The position numbers and the translations under genes are program-made. A stretch of 64,000 nucleotides of DNA from Niveibacterium terrae (GTDB taxonomy: Bacteria; Pseudomonadota; Gammaproteobacteria; Burkholderiales; Rhodocyclaceae): positions 1,984,001 to 2,048,000 of the forward strand of contig NZ_CP172404.1 of the NCBI RefSeq assembly GCF_048213115.1, in the 5' to 3' direction. Positions 1-7,497 of the stretch are shown piece after piece (the stretch's first letter is position 1; each line of letters opens with the position of its first letter). The notes beneath the pieces are model-generated. The model did no database searches. It was not told the origin of the DNA and was given only the letters and a program-made list of their open reading frames with translations.

Positions 1-615
1 CAGTTTGAAGTCCGCCGTATGCCCCGAGCGGTCCCGGACCACCAGCACCGGAATCGGCGCGGCGTCCGACTCCGGCGCCTTGCCCCGCCCGCCACGCTGG
101 CGCGCCGGGCGCGGGATGTGCCGCTGCCCCTTGAAGGATTCGCGAAAGAAGGTTTCACCCGCCTCGACGATCCCGGCTTCATGCGCATCGCGGTGTTCGG
201 CGATCAGCGCCAGGAAGCGATGCCGCCAGAGGAAGGACGTGTTCTTGCTGAGGCCGCAGAACTGGGCGGCGGCGCGCACGGACAGACCGTCGATCAAGGC
301 CTGGGCGTAAGCGTTCCATTGGTCCGGGTGTTGAAGCCGCGCCAGCGTGGAACCCGTCAGCGCCGTGCAGGTTCGCTGGCAGCATTGGCAGCGGTAGCGC
401 GCCAGGCCGCGCGTGAATCCCCACGGCCTGAGATTGCCCGCCTCGGCATGGCAGTGGGGACAGTCGGGCAGATCCGGAAGCTCGGGCAAGGCCGCCAGCG
501 AACTCGCGCCGAGCGGGCTTGTGGGGAGGGCGAGCGTCCGGAACAGGCACTGCCTCTGGCGGGGCGTCAGCTCGCAGGCCCGCTTGAGCCAGTGACGAAA
601 GGCTTGGGCATCCAT
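1..615 (-). CDS. IS1595-family (ISXO2-like) transposase, 3' end cut by window edge
   Basis: The first 205 codons of a transposase read leftward out of the window; the stop lies beyond base 1. Translation from the ATG at 615 gives a helical start (MDAQAFRHWLKRACEL), a zinc ribbon (CPHCH near residue 53, then CQCC near residue 79), a helix-turn-helix-like stretch (LSVRAAAQFCGLSKNTSFLW) and the start of the DDE domain (EAGETFFRESFKG). Family members normally have EADETFF at this point; here residue 153, normally the first catalytic Asp, is Gly (codon at 157-159). That suggests an inactive copy, unless the alignment is off. Family assignment rests on the zinc ribbon plus the ETFF and basic GGRGK stretch. 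No neighbouring gene depends on it. Confidence 0.8.
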   Translation of the reverse strand, partial: MDAQAFRHWLKRACELTPRQRQCLFRTLALPTSPLGASSLAALPELPDLPDCPHCHAEAGNLRPWGFTRGLARYRCQCCQRTCTALTGSTLARLQHPDQWNAYAQALIDGLSVRAAAQFCGLSKNTSFLWRHRFLALIAEHRDAHEAGIVEAGETFFRESFKGQRHIPRPARQRGGRGKAPESDAAPIPVLVVRDRSGHTADFKL

Positions 616-683
616 GATCCGACTCCGTGTCCGGTGGATGCCTTCAGCATAGCCCGCACTGCAACACATTTTTGGGACAGAGC
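1..683 (-). mobile_element. IS1595-type insertion sequence, transposase-proximal end
   Basis: The transposase gene plus about 68 bases upstream. Read leftward, the sequence begins GCTCTGTCCCAAAAATGTG near 683, which looks like a terminal inverted repeat for this kind of element. The other end is outside the window, so neither the repeat nor a target duplication can be confirmed. The element sits directly beside the decayed duplicate that starts near 691. Confidence 0.5.
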
Positions 684-690
684 ATTCGCC

Positions 691-1115
691 TGGACTTTTG
701 GCTCGGCCCGGTTTGCATGCCGGGCCGGCTCCAACAGCGCGAAGCAGTGCTTCGTGAAACCCCGTTGAAGCCCATGGCTCTGCGTGAGGATGACTTTCTG
801 CGGGTTTGTGCCAAAAAGGCATTTTCACGCGAGGCCGCGGCGGGGCGGGCACGGCAAGGTCTAGGCAGGCGTCTTGGCGCCGTGAAGTCCAAGACCGCCC
901 AGCCGATTCTGTAACGACACAGCACGCGGGGGAATCCTGGCCCTCGCGCCCCCTTGGCGGCCAGAGTGAGGGGGCTTTGCCGGTAGCGGCTCCTCCGCCC
1001 TAAGGGTGCGCCGTCCGCAGCGCCTGTGCCAAGGCGGACTTCATCTGGAATGAGCGGATTCTCCCCTCCCGCCACGCTCTGCCGCCGCCGCTCGCGGTGC
1101 CGGGCTTGCTCGATC
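691..1115 (+). pseudogene. Decayed partial copy of the catalase-like gene and its leader
   Basis: This stretch aligns with 6213-6690. The leader part (702-803) is nearly identical to 6226-6326, including a perfect hairpin CGGCCCGG/CCGGGCCG at 704-727. The coding part (about 945-1115) matches the first ~90 codons of the gene at 6423, most clearly in the CAKADFIWNERILPSR region. The frame is broken: where the intact gene has Pro-Pro-Pro-Tyr-Gly this copy has Pro-Pro-Pro-stop, and similarity ends at about 1115. No start codon equivalent is preserved. It is a dead 5' fragment. From 1116 to 1464 I see no gene, only the promoter-side sequence of the next operon and the hairpin at 1326-1352. Confidence 0.75.
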
Positions 1116-1325
1116 TGCTGACCTGAGAGGCTGGGGCTTGGCTCTGCCCAAGCCGGGGTTATTGCACTTTCAACCCCTGCTTCGCTGCCCGTTCGTGAAT
1201 TGCTGGTGCAGCATTGAAAACAAAGGGGAAGCAGAAAATCTGCCCCGGGTTTTCAGGTGGCAAGCCGCGGGCTGTCTGTAGGATCGGGCAATTTAAAAAC
1301 CGTATTGATATACCTGATTCTTCAG

Positions 1326-1352
1326 GCCACAGCATAAAAAGCATGCTGTGGC
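1326..1352. promoter_or_regulatory. Perfect 10-bp inverted repeat upstream of the dehydrogenase operon
   Basis: GCCACAGCAT and ATGCTGTGGC are separated by AAAAAGC. The repeat lies about 113 bases before the first start codon of the operon, with no U-tract on the plus strand. It could be an operator or a leader hairpin. No matching regulator gene lies beside it. Confidence 0.45.
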
Positions 1353-1464
1353 GCCGCTCCTTGCTCACCGGTCGGGTGGGGGAGACGGCCCCTCTGATTC
1401 ATCGGTCGAAGGGGGCGGAAATCCCTGCCGATCTTTGCAATTCGACTACCGAGGGAATATACGC

Positions 1465-2613
1465 ATGGACAACTTTACACTCTTCAATCCGACCCGGATC
1501 GAATTCGGCACAGGTAAGGAGCAGGCGATTGGCCAGCATCTGGCGGATCACGGCATCAAGCGCGTGCTGCTCTGCTATGGCAGTGACCGCATCAAACGCG
1601 ATGGTCTGTTCGATGTCATCGCCAAGAGCCTGGGCGAGAAGGGCGTCGAGATCGTCGAATGTGGTGGCATTGTCAGCAACCCGGTCATCGCCAAGGTTCG
1701 CGAAGCGATCGCTCAGGCGCGCGATCATTGCGTCGAGGCCATCCTCGCCGTGGGTGGGGGCTCGGTGCTCGACACCGCCAAGGCGACCGCCGCGGGCGTC
1801 CGCTACGATGGCGATGTGTGGGAACTCTTCACCGGCAAGGCAACTATCAGCTCGGCTCTGCCTGTCTTTGCGATCATGACGCTGGCCGCTTCGGGCAGCG
1901 AGATGAACAATTTTGCCGTCGTCACGAACGAAGAGACCCGGGAAAAGCTCTTCATCGGTTCGCCCGATCTGTTCCCGAAAGTTTCAATCGTCAATCCGGA
2001 GCTGATGAAAGGCGTCTCCCGGTCCTATCTCGTCTACTCCGCCGCGGATGTCATTGCTCACTCGATCGAAGCCTATTTCACGGCCAGCGTTCATCCGAAG
2101 CTGCAGTCGCGGCTGGTCGAATCGGTGATCAATACGGTGATCGAAACCACCGAAGCCTTGATCAAAGACCCCGGTGACTACGAGGCCAGAGCCCAGTTCG
2201 CCTGGGCGGCGACGCTCGCTCTGAACGGCACGACCTTTTCCGGAACCGCAGGCTTCAGCTATCCCAATCACGCCATCGAGCATTCGCTTTCCGCGCTGTT
2301 CAGCGTTCCTCATGGCGCCGGTCTCTCGGTGGTGATGCCCGCCTGGATGAAGTGGTATTGCCGCCGCAACCCCACCCAGTTCGAGCGCTTTGCCGCGAAC
2401 GTGTTCGGTGTCGCGACGGCCGAGCAGGGTATCGCTGCGCTGGAGAACTGGTTCAACAAGATCGGCACGCCGACCCATCTGTCCGCGCTGGGGGTCAAGG
2501 AATCCGACCTGCCTGCGATCGTTGAAAACGCACAGGGCAATATGCGCAGCTTCGGCATCGCCGATATTTATACCCCGGATGTGATCTCCACGATTCTGCG
2601 CAGTGCGCTGTAA
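1465..2613 (+). CDS. Iron-containing alcohol dehydrogenase, YqhD/BdhA type
   Basis: A 382-residue group III dehydrogenase that reduces aldehydes or oxidises primary alcohols with NAD(P)H in the cytoplasm. The nucleotide-binding GGGS is at residues 97-100, followed by VLDTAK. The four metal ligands of the family are in place: Asp195, His199, His269 and His283, with the 14-residue spacing of the last two seen in YqhD and FucO. Length matches YqhD (387). The open frame extends further upstream, but the ATG at 1465 is preceded by GAGGGAA and begins with the family's usual DNFTLFNPT. It is the first of three co-directional genes; the next is also an alcohol dehydrogenase of a different superfamily, so the operon is probably built around alcohol/aldehyde conversion. 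The physiological substrate is not deducible. Confidence 0.9.
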   Translation: MDNFTLFNPTRIEFGTGKEQAIGQHLADHGIKRVLLCYGSDRIKRDGLFDVIAKSLGEKGVEIVECGGIVSNPVIAKVREAIAQARDHCVEAILAVGGGSVLDTAKATAAGVRYDGDVWELFTGKATISSALPVFAIMTLAASGSEMNNFAVVTNEETREKLFIGSPDLFPKVSIVNPELMKGVSRSYLVYSAADVIAHSIEAYFTASVHPKLQSRLVESVINTVIETTEALIKDPGDYEARAQFAWAATLALNGTTFSGTAGFSYPNHAIEHSLSALFSVPHGAGLSVVMPAWMKWYCRRNPTQFERFAANVFGVATAEQGIAALENWFNKIGTPTHLSALGVKESDLPAIVENAQGNMRSFGIADIYTPDVISTILRSAL

Positions 2614-2712
2614 GTTCGCCAGCCTCGTTCTCCGCGTCAGAGAACGAGGCTGCTCTGGCCTGCCGGATGACCATTCCGGCAAATGACCCATTTGGAAATG
2701 AGGAGTATTGCG

Positions 2713-3876
2713 ATGACTGACAACAACAGCTTGACCCGAAGGAAATTCGTGAAACTCGCCGGTGCGGCTGGCGGCGCGCTGCTGCTGGCCAAGTCCACGA
2801 ACGTGTTCGCTGCGCTTGCCAAGAAAGGGAATATTGCGTCAAGGGGCTATGCCGCTGTCGACACCTCCGGAAAGCTCGTTCCCTGGCAGTTCGAGCGGCG
2901 TCCCGTCGGGGATGACGACATCCTGATCGACATCAAGTACGCCAGCATCTGTCACTCCGACATCCACCAGGAGAAGGGGCATTGGGGGCCGACACAATAT
3001 CCGCAGGTTCCCGGACACGAGATCGTTGGCGTCGTTGCCGCGGTCGGGAAGAACGTCACGAAATTCAAGGTGGGAGACCGGGCCGGCGTCGGCTGCATGG
3101 GCAACAGCAGTCTGGAAAATCTGGATGGGTTGGAAAACGAAGAGCAGTACAGCCCGGACACAGTCTTTACCTACGGCTTCCCGGAAAAGAGCTCGCCGAC
3201 CGGAATTTCGCAGGGCGGCTATTCGAACAACATCGTCGTGCGTGACCACTTTGCCGTCCATATCCCGAATCACATCAGCTTTCAGGAGGCGACACCGCTG
3301 CTCTGTGCGGGGATCACGACCTATTCGCCGCTGATGAGGGCTCATCTGAAGAAAGGGCTGAAAGTCGGTGTCGCCGGGATAGGCGGATTGGGGTACATGG
3401 CAATCAAGCTCGCCGTTTCCAAAGGGGCCGAAGTCTATGCCTTCACCACATCGGCTTCCAAGGTCAAAGATATCCTGGCCTTTGGGGCCAAAGAGGTCAT
3501 CGTTGTCGATGGTCCCGGGAAGCTCGCGGCTTACAAGGGGAAGATGGATTACATGATTTCCACCATTCCCTACAAATACGATGTGGCGGCCTACGCTTCA
3601 GTCGTCAAGCCTTACGGGACATTCACCCAGGTTGGCATGCCTGAAGGCTTTGAATTGACGATGAACAATTTCGCCCTCTCGCTTTCCCGCGTGAACTTCA
3701 ATGCGTCGCTGATCGGCGGGATGAAGGAGACCCAGGAGATGGTCGACTACTGCGCGGACAACAAGGTTTTGCCGCAGATACAGATCATCCGCGCCGACCA
3801 GATCAATGAGGCCTGGGACAACGTGATCAACAAGAAGGCCCGCTACCGCTACGTCATCGACGCGTCGACGTTCTGA
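2713..3876 (+). CDS. Tat-exported MDR (zinc) alcohol dehydrogenase without the structural-zinc cysteines
   Basis: A 387-residue protein of the YahK/cinnamyl-alcohol-dehydrogenase branch. The N-terminus carries a twin-arginine signal (TRRKFVK at residues 8-14, then a hydrophobic Ala/Gly/Leu stretch to about residue 36), unusual for a cofactor-dependent MDR enzyme. Catalytic zinc ligands are kept: Cys80 (SICHSD), His102-Glu103 (GHEIVG) and Cys198 (LLCAG). The Rossmann motif GIGGLGYMAIKLA is also present. The loop after GVGCMG, which in relatives holds four cysteines for the structural zinc, reads NSSLENLDGLENEEQYS and has none. The start at 2713 follows GAGGAG seven bases upstream; an upstream in-frame ATG at 2683 would put ten residues before the Tat motif. 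How NAD(P)H would be supplied outside the cytoplasm is unclear; a prosthetically bound cofactor folded in before Tat export is one explanation. Confidence 0.85.
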   Translation: MTDNNSLTRRKFVKLAGAAGGALLLAKSTNVFAALAKKGNIASRGYAAVDTSGKLVPWQFERRPVGDDDILIDIKYASICHSDIHQEKGHWGPTQYPQVPGHEIVGVVAAVGKNVTKFKVGDRAGVGCMGNSSLENLDGLENEEQYSPDTVFTYGFPEKSSPTGISQGGYSNNIVVRDHFAVHIPNHISFQEATPLLCAGITTYSPLMRAHLKKGLKVGVAGIGGLGYMAIKLAVSKGAEVYAFTTSASKVKDILAFGAKEVIVVDGPGKLAAYKGKMDYMISTIPYKYDVAAYASVVKPYGTFTQVGMPEGFELTMNNFALSLSRVNFNASLIGGMKETQEMVDYCADNKVLPQIQIIRADQINEAWDNVINKKARYRYVIDASTF

Positions 3877-3956
3877 GCGTGCATCGCTTCTCCTTCGGGG
3901 GCTTCTCGGGAGGAGAGGCGGCCTTGTGACCGTCGCCGCACTTTCAAGGATTACCC

Positions 3957-4883
3957 ATGACACTGAACACCGTTTCTCTCCGCTTCCTGGCCTGGGTCTG
4001 GGTTCTCGCGTTGCTCGCCAGCGCGAATGCCTATTCCCAGACCGACACCGCTTCTGAGGGGCACCCAGCTCGAACGCTGGTGATCGCATCCCATCCCTAT
4101 CCTGAGCGCTCCGTCGTCAACAAGGCCTTGCAGCAGGTGGTCCAGAACATGGACGGAGTCGTCTATAGAAATCTGGAGTCCCTCTACGGCAATGACGTCA
4201 AGGCAATCGATGTCGAGGCGGAGCGCAAAGCCTACGAGGACGTCGATACCGTCGTCTATATGTTTCCCGTCCACTGGTTCAATATGACGCCGATGCTCAA
4301 GGCCTACTTCAACGAGGTATGGTTTCGATGGGCGCCGCAGGCCTTGAAGGGCAAGAAGATGCTGGTCGTGGTCACCGCCGCCGGCAGCGACAGTTTCTAT
4401 TCCCGGACCGGAGAGCTCGGCATCACGATCGACGAGATCCTGGCGCCGATGAGGGCCTGCGCGCGATTCGTCGGGATGAGCTATCTGGAGCCTCTGGCCT
4501 TCCTCGATGTGGCGGGAGCCGATGCGGCAAAGATTCAGTCCTATCAGAAGCAGCTGCAGGACAGGCTCAAGGAGGGCGGGCTCGCGAAACCCGCCAGCCC
4601 GGCAAAGGCCGATGCTGCGGCAAACCGGGTCCTGGTGAGCATCGTCCTTCTCCCGAAAGACATCCCCCATTTCGCTGAGCTGCTGGCGAAAGAGAAGGCG
4701 ACCGCCGCGGGGTGGAAGGACAGAGGAATACTGGAGCATCTGCTGAGCCGAGAAGACGGCCACGGAGTCATGCTCGTCCTGAAAGACGTCAGCCGCGCGC
4801 AGGCCGAAGTGCTGGTGAAGTCCCTGCCGCTCTCCCGCTATTTCGACAAGGTCGAGTATTCGCCCTATCTGCAGCAGTACTGA
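3957..4883 (+). CDS. Exported flavodoxin-fold NAD(P)H:quinone reductase-like protein
   Basis: 308 residues. Residues 1-27 are a Sec-type signal peptide ending in ASANA. Residues ~38-215 match the flavodoxin-like KefF/MdaB/NQO family: LVIASHPYPERSVVNKAL at the phosphate-loop end, then VVYMFPVHWFNMTPMLKAY and ALKGKKMLVVVTAAG. These proteins use FMN or FAD to reduce quinones by two electrons. A second domain (~226-308) has an antibiotic-biosynthesis-monooxygenase-like alpha/beta pattern (VLVSIVLLPKDIPHFAELL). It lies 80 bases after the exported alcohol dehydrogenase, probably in the same transcript. Most family members are cytoplasmic, so export is unusual and invites the idea that it partners the exported dehydrogenase. 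That partnership is inference. Confidence 0.75.
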   Translation: MTLNTVSLRFLAWVWVLALLASANAYSQTDTASEGHPARTLVIASHPYPERSVVNKALQQVVQNMDGVVYRNLESLYGNDVKAIDVEAERKAYEDVDTVVYMFPVHWFNMTPMLKAYFNEVWFRWAPQALKGKKMLVVVTAAGSDSFYSRTGELGITIDEILAPMRACARFVGMSYLEPLAFLDVAGADAAKIQSYQKQLQDRLKEGGLAKPASPAKADAAANRVLVSIVLLPKDIPHFAELLAKEKATAAGWKDRGILEHLLSREDGHGVMLVLKDVSRAQAEVLVKSLPLSRYFDKVEYSPYLQQY

Positions 4884-4983
4884 GCGGAATTTGATCGATC
4901 GGCGGCGGCCGGCCGGGACGGGTAAGCGGTCCTGGTCCGGCCGCCGCCCCTTTGATGCGGGGCAATGCCTGAAAGCCTCGCCC

Positions 4984-5039
4984 GGATCTCGTGGATGGAC
5001 GCGGATCAAAAGCGGCTATCTGTGTTCACTGCCCGGAGG
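4984..5039 (+). repeat. Dispersed intergenic repeat, copy 1 (CGCGGAT type)
   Basis: About 55 bases that resemble 7498-7555. Shared blocks in the same order include GGAT, GGACGCGGAT, AGCG, TCTGTGTTC and CGGAGG. It is of the common bacterial intergenic class rich in ACGCGGAT and TCTGTGTT. No coding potential. Confidence 0.5.
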
Positions 5040-5093
5040 GGCATGACAAGTGCGCACACATAGTGCGATCGAAGCCGCGCGGCCTCGCCTGTC

Positions 5094-5128
5094 TTGCCAA
5101 AAAACACCATCGGTGCCATATTGGCACC
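5094..5128 (+). promoter_or_regulatory. Sigma-70 promoter overlapping a palindromic operator of the toxin-antitoxin pair
   Basis: A -35 box TTGCCA (5094-5099), a 17-base spacer and a -10 box CATATT (5117-5122) precede the antitoxin gene. A perfect inverted repeat, GGTGCC-ATATT-GGCACC (5112-5128), covers the -10 box. A further half-site GGTGCC sits at 5148-5153, just before the start codon. TacA/DUF1778 antitoxins bind such sites through their N-terminal ribbon-helix-helix, so conditional autorepression by the complex is the expected control. Confidence 0.7.
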
Positions 5129-5156
5129 ACAAACATCCCTCCAGAAGGTGCCAAGC

Positions 5157-5474
5157 ATGTCGCGCATCAGTGCGAGTCATTCCGAGAAGGGGCGCATCAC
5201 GGCCAGGGTTCCGCTGAACGTCCAGGAAACCATACAGAGAGCGGCTGAACTGACGGGCGTTCCCGTGAACGCGTACATCGTTCAGGTCGTGCATCAGCAC
5301 GCTCAGGAATTCATCGACCGTCACGAAATGAAGAACATCGTTCTCTCCGAGCGGGACTCAGAGTGGTTTCTGGAACAACTGGCCAAGCCGCGTGCGCCGA
5401 ACGCAAAGCTGAAGAAAGCGCTGACCAACTACCGAGACATTCTCGATGGCAACGAAGATTCACCCGCTCTCTGA
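5157..5474 (+). CDS. DUF1778 (TacA-type) antitoxin
   Basis: A 105-residue ribbon-helix-helix antitoxin. The N-terminal half (KGRITARVPLNVQETIQRAA, then LTGVPVNAYIVQVVHQHA) is the DNA-binding fold; the C-terminal part (VLSERDSEWFLEQLAKPRAP) matches the toxin-neutralising tail of the family. The frame is open further upstream, but those codons lie over the operator. The ATG at 5157 has AAGGTG at a good distance. The stop lies 29 bases inside the toxin gene, the coupled arrangement typical of TacAT modules. It should neutralise the acetyltransferase and repress the shared promoter. Confidence 0.9.
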   Translation: MSRISASHSEKGRITARVPLNVQETIQRAAELTGVPVNAYIVQVVHQHAQEFIDRHEMKNIVLSERDSEWFLEQLAKPRAPNAKLKKALTNYRDILDGNEDSPAL

Positions 5475-5964
5475 ACTTCCGCGGGCGTTGCTCGATGGGC
5501 GGGCGGTTTTCGACTGCGGCAGGCCCGCACTGAACCAGTATCTCGCCCAGAACGCCGCGCAGCATGAGGCAAGAAATGTCACCCGGACGTTCTGCGGGGA
5601 ACAGGGCGGCGTGCTTTTTGGCTACTACGCACTGACCAATGCGAGCGTCGACGTGAGTGCCCTGCCGCCCGATGTGGTCAAGAAATACAAGCTGCCGACC
5701 CACCAGCTTCCCGTGGTTCGGCTGGCCCGCCTTGCCGTGGATATTCGCTTTCAGGGCAAGGGGCTGGGGCAATTCCTGATGATCGACGCCCTGTCGCGAG
5801 TGATCCGCGTCGCGGAATCCTCGGGCTGCATCGGTCTGATTGTCGATGCCAAGGATGACAAGGCGGCAGGGTTCTACGAAGACTTCGGTTTTCGCCGCGC
5901 GCCGGATAACGGGCTCTTGCTGTTCATGCCATTGCCGGAGATCCAGGCGCTGTTCCAGGGATAG
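5446..5964 (+). CDS. GNAT-family toxin, TacT-like tRNA acetyltransferase
   Basis: 172 residues of a GNAT fold. The acetyl-CoA site reads VRLARLAVDIRFQGKGLGQF, and the C-terminal AAGFYEDFGF carries the Tyr that TacT-like toxins use in catalysis. The start FDCGRPALNQYLAQNA is characteristic of the DUF1778-partner acetyltransferases, which acetylate the amino group of charged tRNAs and block translation. Gene order (antitoxin first, 29-base overlap) fits a class II module. The target tRNA cannot be read from sequence. The region after it (5965-6422) has no gene, only the repeats listed separately. Confidence 0.9.
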   Translation: MATKIHPLSELPRALLDGRAVFDCGRPALNQYLAQNAAQHEARNVTRTFCGEQGGVLFGYYALTNASVDVSALPPDVVKKYKLPTHQLPVVRLARLAVDIRFQGKGLGQFLMIDALSRVIRVAESSGCIGLIVDAKDDKAAGFYEDFGFRRAPDNGLLLFMPLPEIQALFQG

Positions 5965-6084
5965 CGGGCAGTGTCGGAAAAGCCCTTCACTCTGAGGAGG
6001 GCGTAGCGAGCGCCAAAACTTAGGATGCAAAGTCTTCACGCTGATGCGCGGGGAAGGGCGGAGAGCAAGTCAAAACCTCTATCT

Positions 6085-6110
6085 CACGCAGAGCCGCAGA
6101 GGCGCAGAGA
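6085..6110 (+). repeat. Short GCAGAG-type repeat tract
   Basis: CACGCAGAGCCGCAGAGGCG followed by CAGAGA is a run of GCAGAG units. Such tracts are scattered in many bacterial intergenic regions. It lies in the gene-free stretch between the toxin gene and the catalase-like gene. Confidence 0.4.
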
Positions 6111-6212
6111 TAAAACCTTCAGGGCTCATGCTTCGACTTCGGCGGAGCAGGCCGCGAGCCGAAGACTTGCGGACGATGGGCTTGCCCGGGGTGCGCTCAA
6201 GAACTGCTTGGT

Positions 6213-6422
6213 CTTTGACTTTCTCCTCGGCCCGGTTTGCATGCCGGGCCGGCTCCAACGGCGCGAAGCAGTGCTTCGTGAAACCCTGTTGAAGCCCATG
6301 GCTCTGCGTGAGGATGATTTTCGATGTCGTTGTGCATTGGAAAGCATTTCCACGCGAAGGCGCGGTGGGGCGAGCTCGACAAGGTCTAAGCTGCGCTTCT
6401 CAGCCCTGCCGGAGCCGCGCCA
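6213..6422 (+). repeat. Leader duplicated at 691-870, with a perfect hairpin
   Basis: The region just upstream of the catalase-like gene is repeated near the window start. The best-conserved part, 6226-6326, is almost identical to 702-803. It includes the inverted repeat CGGCCCGG-TTTGCATG-CCGGGCCG at 6228-6251. Similarity continues more weakly to about 6391 and then into the gene. The strong conservation of the non-coding leader relative to the decayed coding part suggests either recent duplication or a function for the leader, such as a regulatory RNA structure. Confidence 0.65.
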
Positions 6423-7445
6423 ATGACACCCAAGTCGATCCAATCCGCTGGCGCCGCCAGGCCCGCTAGTTCAAAGCTGTGCCGGCTCTGCTCGTTGGGA
6501 TTCCTGGCGCTCGCGACGAGCAGCTGCCAAAGCGGGGCCCCTCTGCCGGTGACAACTCCTCCGCCCTACGGGAGCGCCGCCCTCAGCGCCTGCGCCAAGG
6601 CGGACTTCATCTGGAATGAGCGCATTCTCCCCTCGCGCTACGCTCAGCTGCCACCGCTCACGACGCCGGGCCTCCATGATCTGCTCGCGCTGCTCAGCAG
6701 CCACTATTCGGTCAAGGCCTTGAGCCACGAAGGCGACGAGATGGAGCCGGGGCGGCGCAAGCTTGTCCACGCCTTCGGCGCCGAGGCAAGGCTCAAGCTG
6801 GTCGTCGATCCCGCATCAAGTCACGGCTATACAGGCATCTTTCATAGCGGTGGCGACTGCGTGATCGGCCGCTTCTCGATGGCCAGCAAACCGAGCGCGG
6901 ATCGATCGATTCCCGGTCTGGCGCTCAAATTCTTCATCGATGGCGATCGGCCTTCGCTCGACCTGCTGGTCATGAATTCAGCGGACGGGCAGGCCGGCCA
7001 CAACTTCTTCAGCCAGAGCTTCAGCAACATCATCCCGCCGCCCAAGGGCCTGGCCGTTCGCGTGCTCGGCGCCGCGTTCGGCCGCAGCGCCAAGCTCTAT
7101 GGAGCGAAGGATCCGAATCCCGGCCGGCTGACCCTCGAACATCTCGCCAGCATGACGCCCGACGGCGTTCCGGTCGCCGATCCGCGCGAGCCCTATCAAC
7201 TGATCTTCAAGCCGACCGAGCAGGCCACGGCGCTGATGCAAGGCTCGCCTGCCAGCGAAGACTTCCGCGTCTCGCTCGCGCGGCTGCCCGTCGGCGCAGT
7301 GCTCTATCAGCTCTACGCGCGCACCACCTCCGACGAAAAGGAAGCGCCACGCCTGTTGGGGCATCTCGTCCTCGCTTCACCGGTCGTCTCCTCCAGCTAC
7401 GGCGATCAGACCCTCTACTTCCGGCACAACATGGCCAGGCGGTAG
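6423..7445 (+). CDS. Catalase-superfamily-like exported protein, possible lipoprotein
   Basis: 340 residues. The N-terminus has a positively charged stretch, a hydrophobic core (LGFLALATSSC) and Cys35, so it is exported and perhaps lipid-anchored, although the lipobox is not canonical. Residues ~110-185 follow the catalase core pattern: RRKLVHAFG (compare RVVHARG), VIGRFSMASKPSADRSIPGL (compare VRFSTV..SADT.RDPRG), ALKFFIDGDRPSLDLLVMN. The His (116) and an Asn equivalent are present, but I find no R-x-F-x-Y haem-ligand motif later in the protein. It may bind haem differently, or be a non-catalase member such as an allene-oxide-synthase or peroxidase relative. A broken copy lies at 691-1115. 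I cannot name a substrate. Confidence 0.55.
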   Translation: MTPKSIQSAGAARPASSKLCRLCSLGFLALATSSCQSGAPLPVTTPPPYGSAALSACAKADFIWNERILPSRYAQLPPLTTPGLHDLLALLSSHYSVKALSHEGDEMEPGRRKLVHAFGAEARLKLVVDPASSHGYTGIFHSGGDCVIGRFSMASKPSADRSIPGLALKFFIDGDRPSLDLLVMNSADGQAGHNFFSQSFSNIIPPPKGLAVRVLGAAFGRSAKLYGAKDPNPGRLTLEHLASMTPDGVPVADPREPYQLIFKPTEQATALMQGSPASEDFRVSLARLPVGAVLYQLYARTTSDEKEAPRLLGHLVLASPVVSSSYGDQTLYFRHNMARR

Positions 7446-7497
7446 TTCAGCAGCTGCCGCTGCTCCAAAGCCCATCAAGACCCAGAAACTTCGCCGC

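Noticed and set aside
179..550. 123-codon minus-strand frame in the first 600 bases
   Set aside because: It is out of frame with the transposase that reads from 615; the transposase frame carries the zinc-ribbon motifs.
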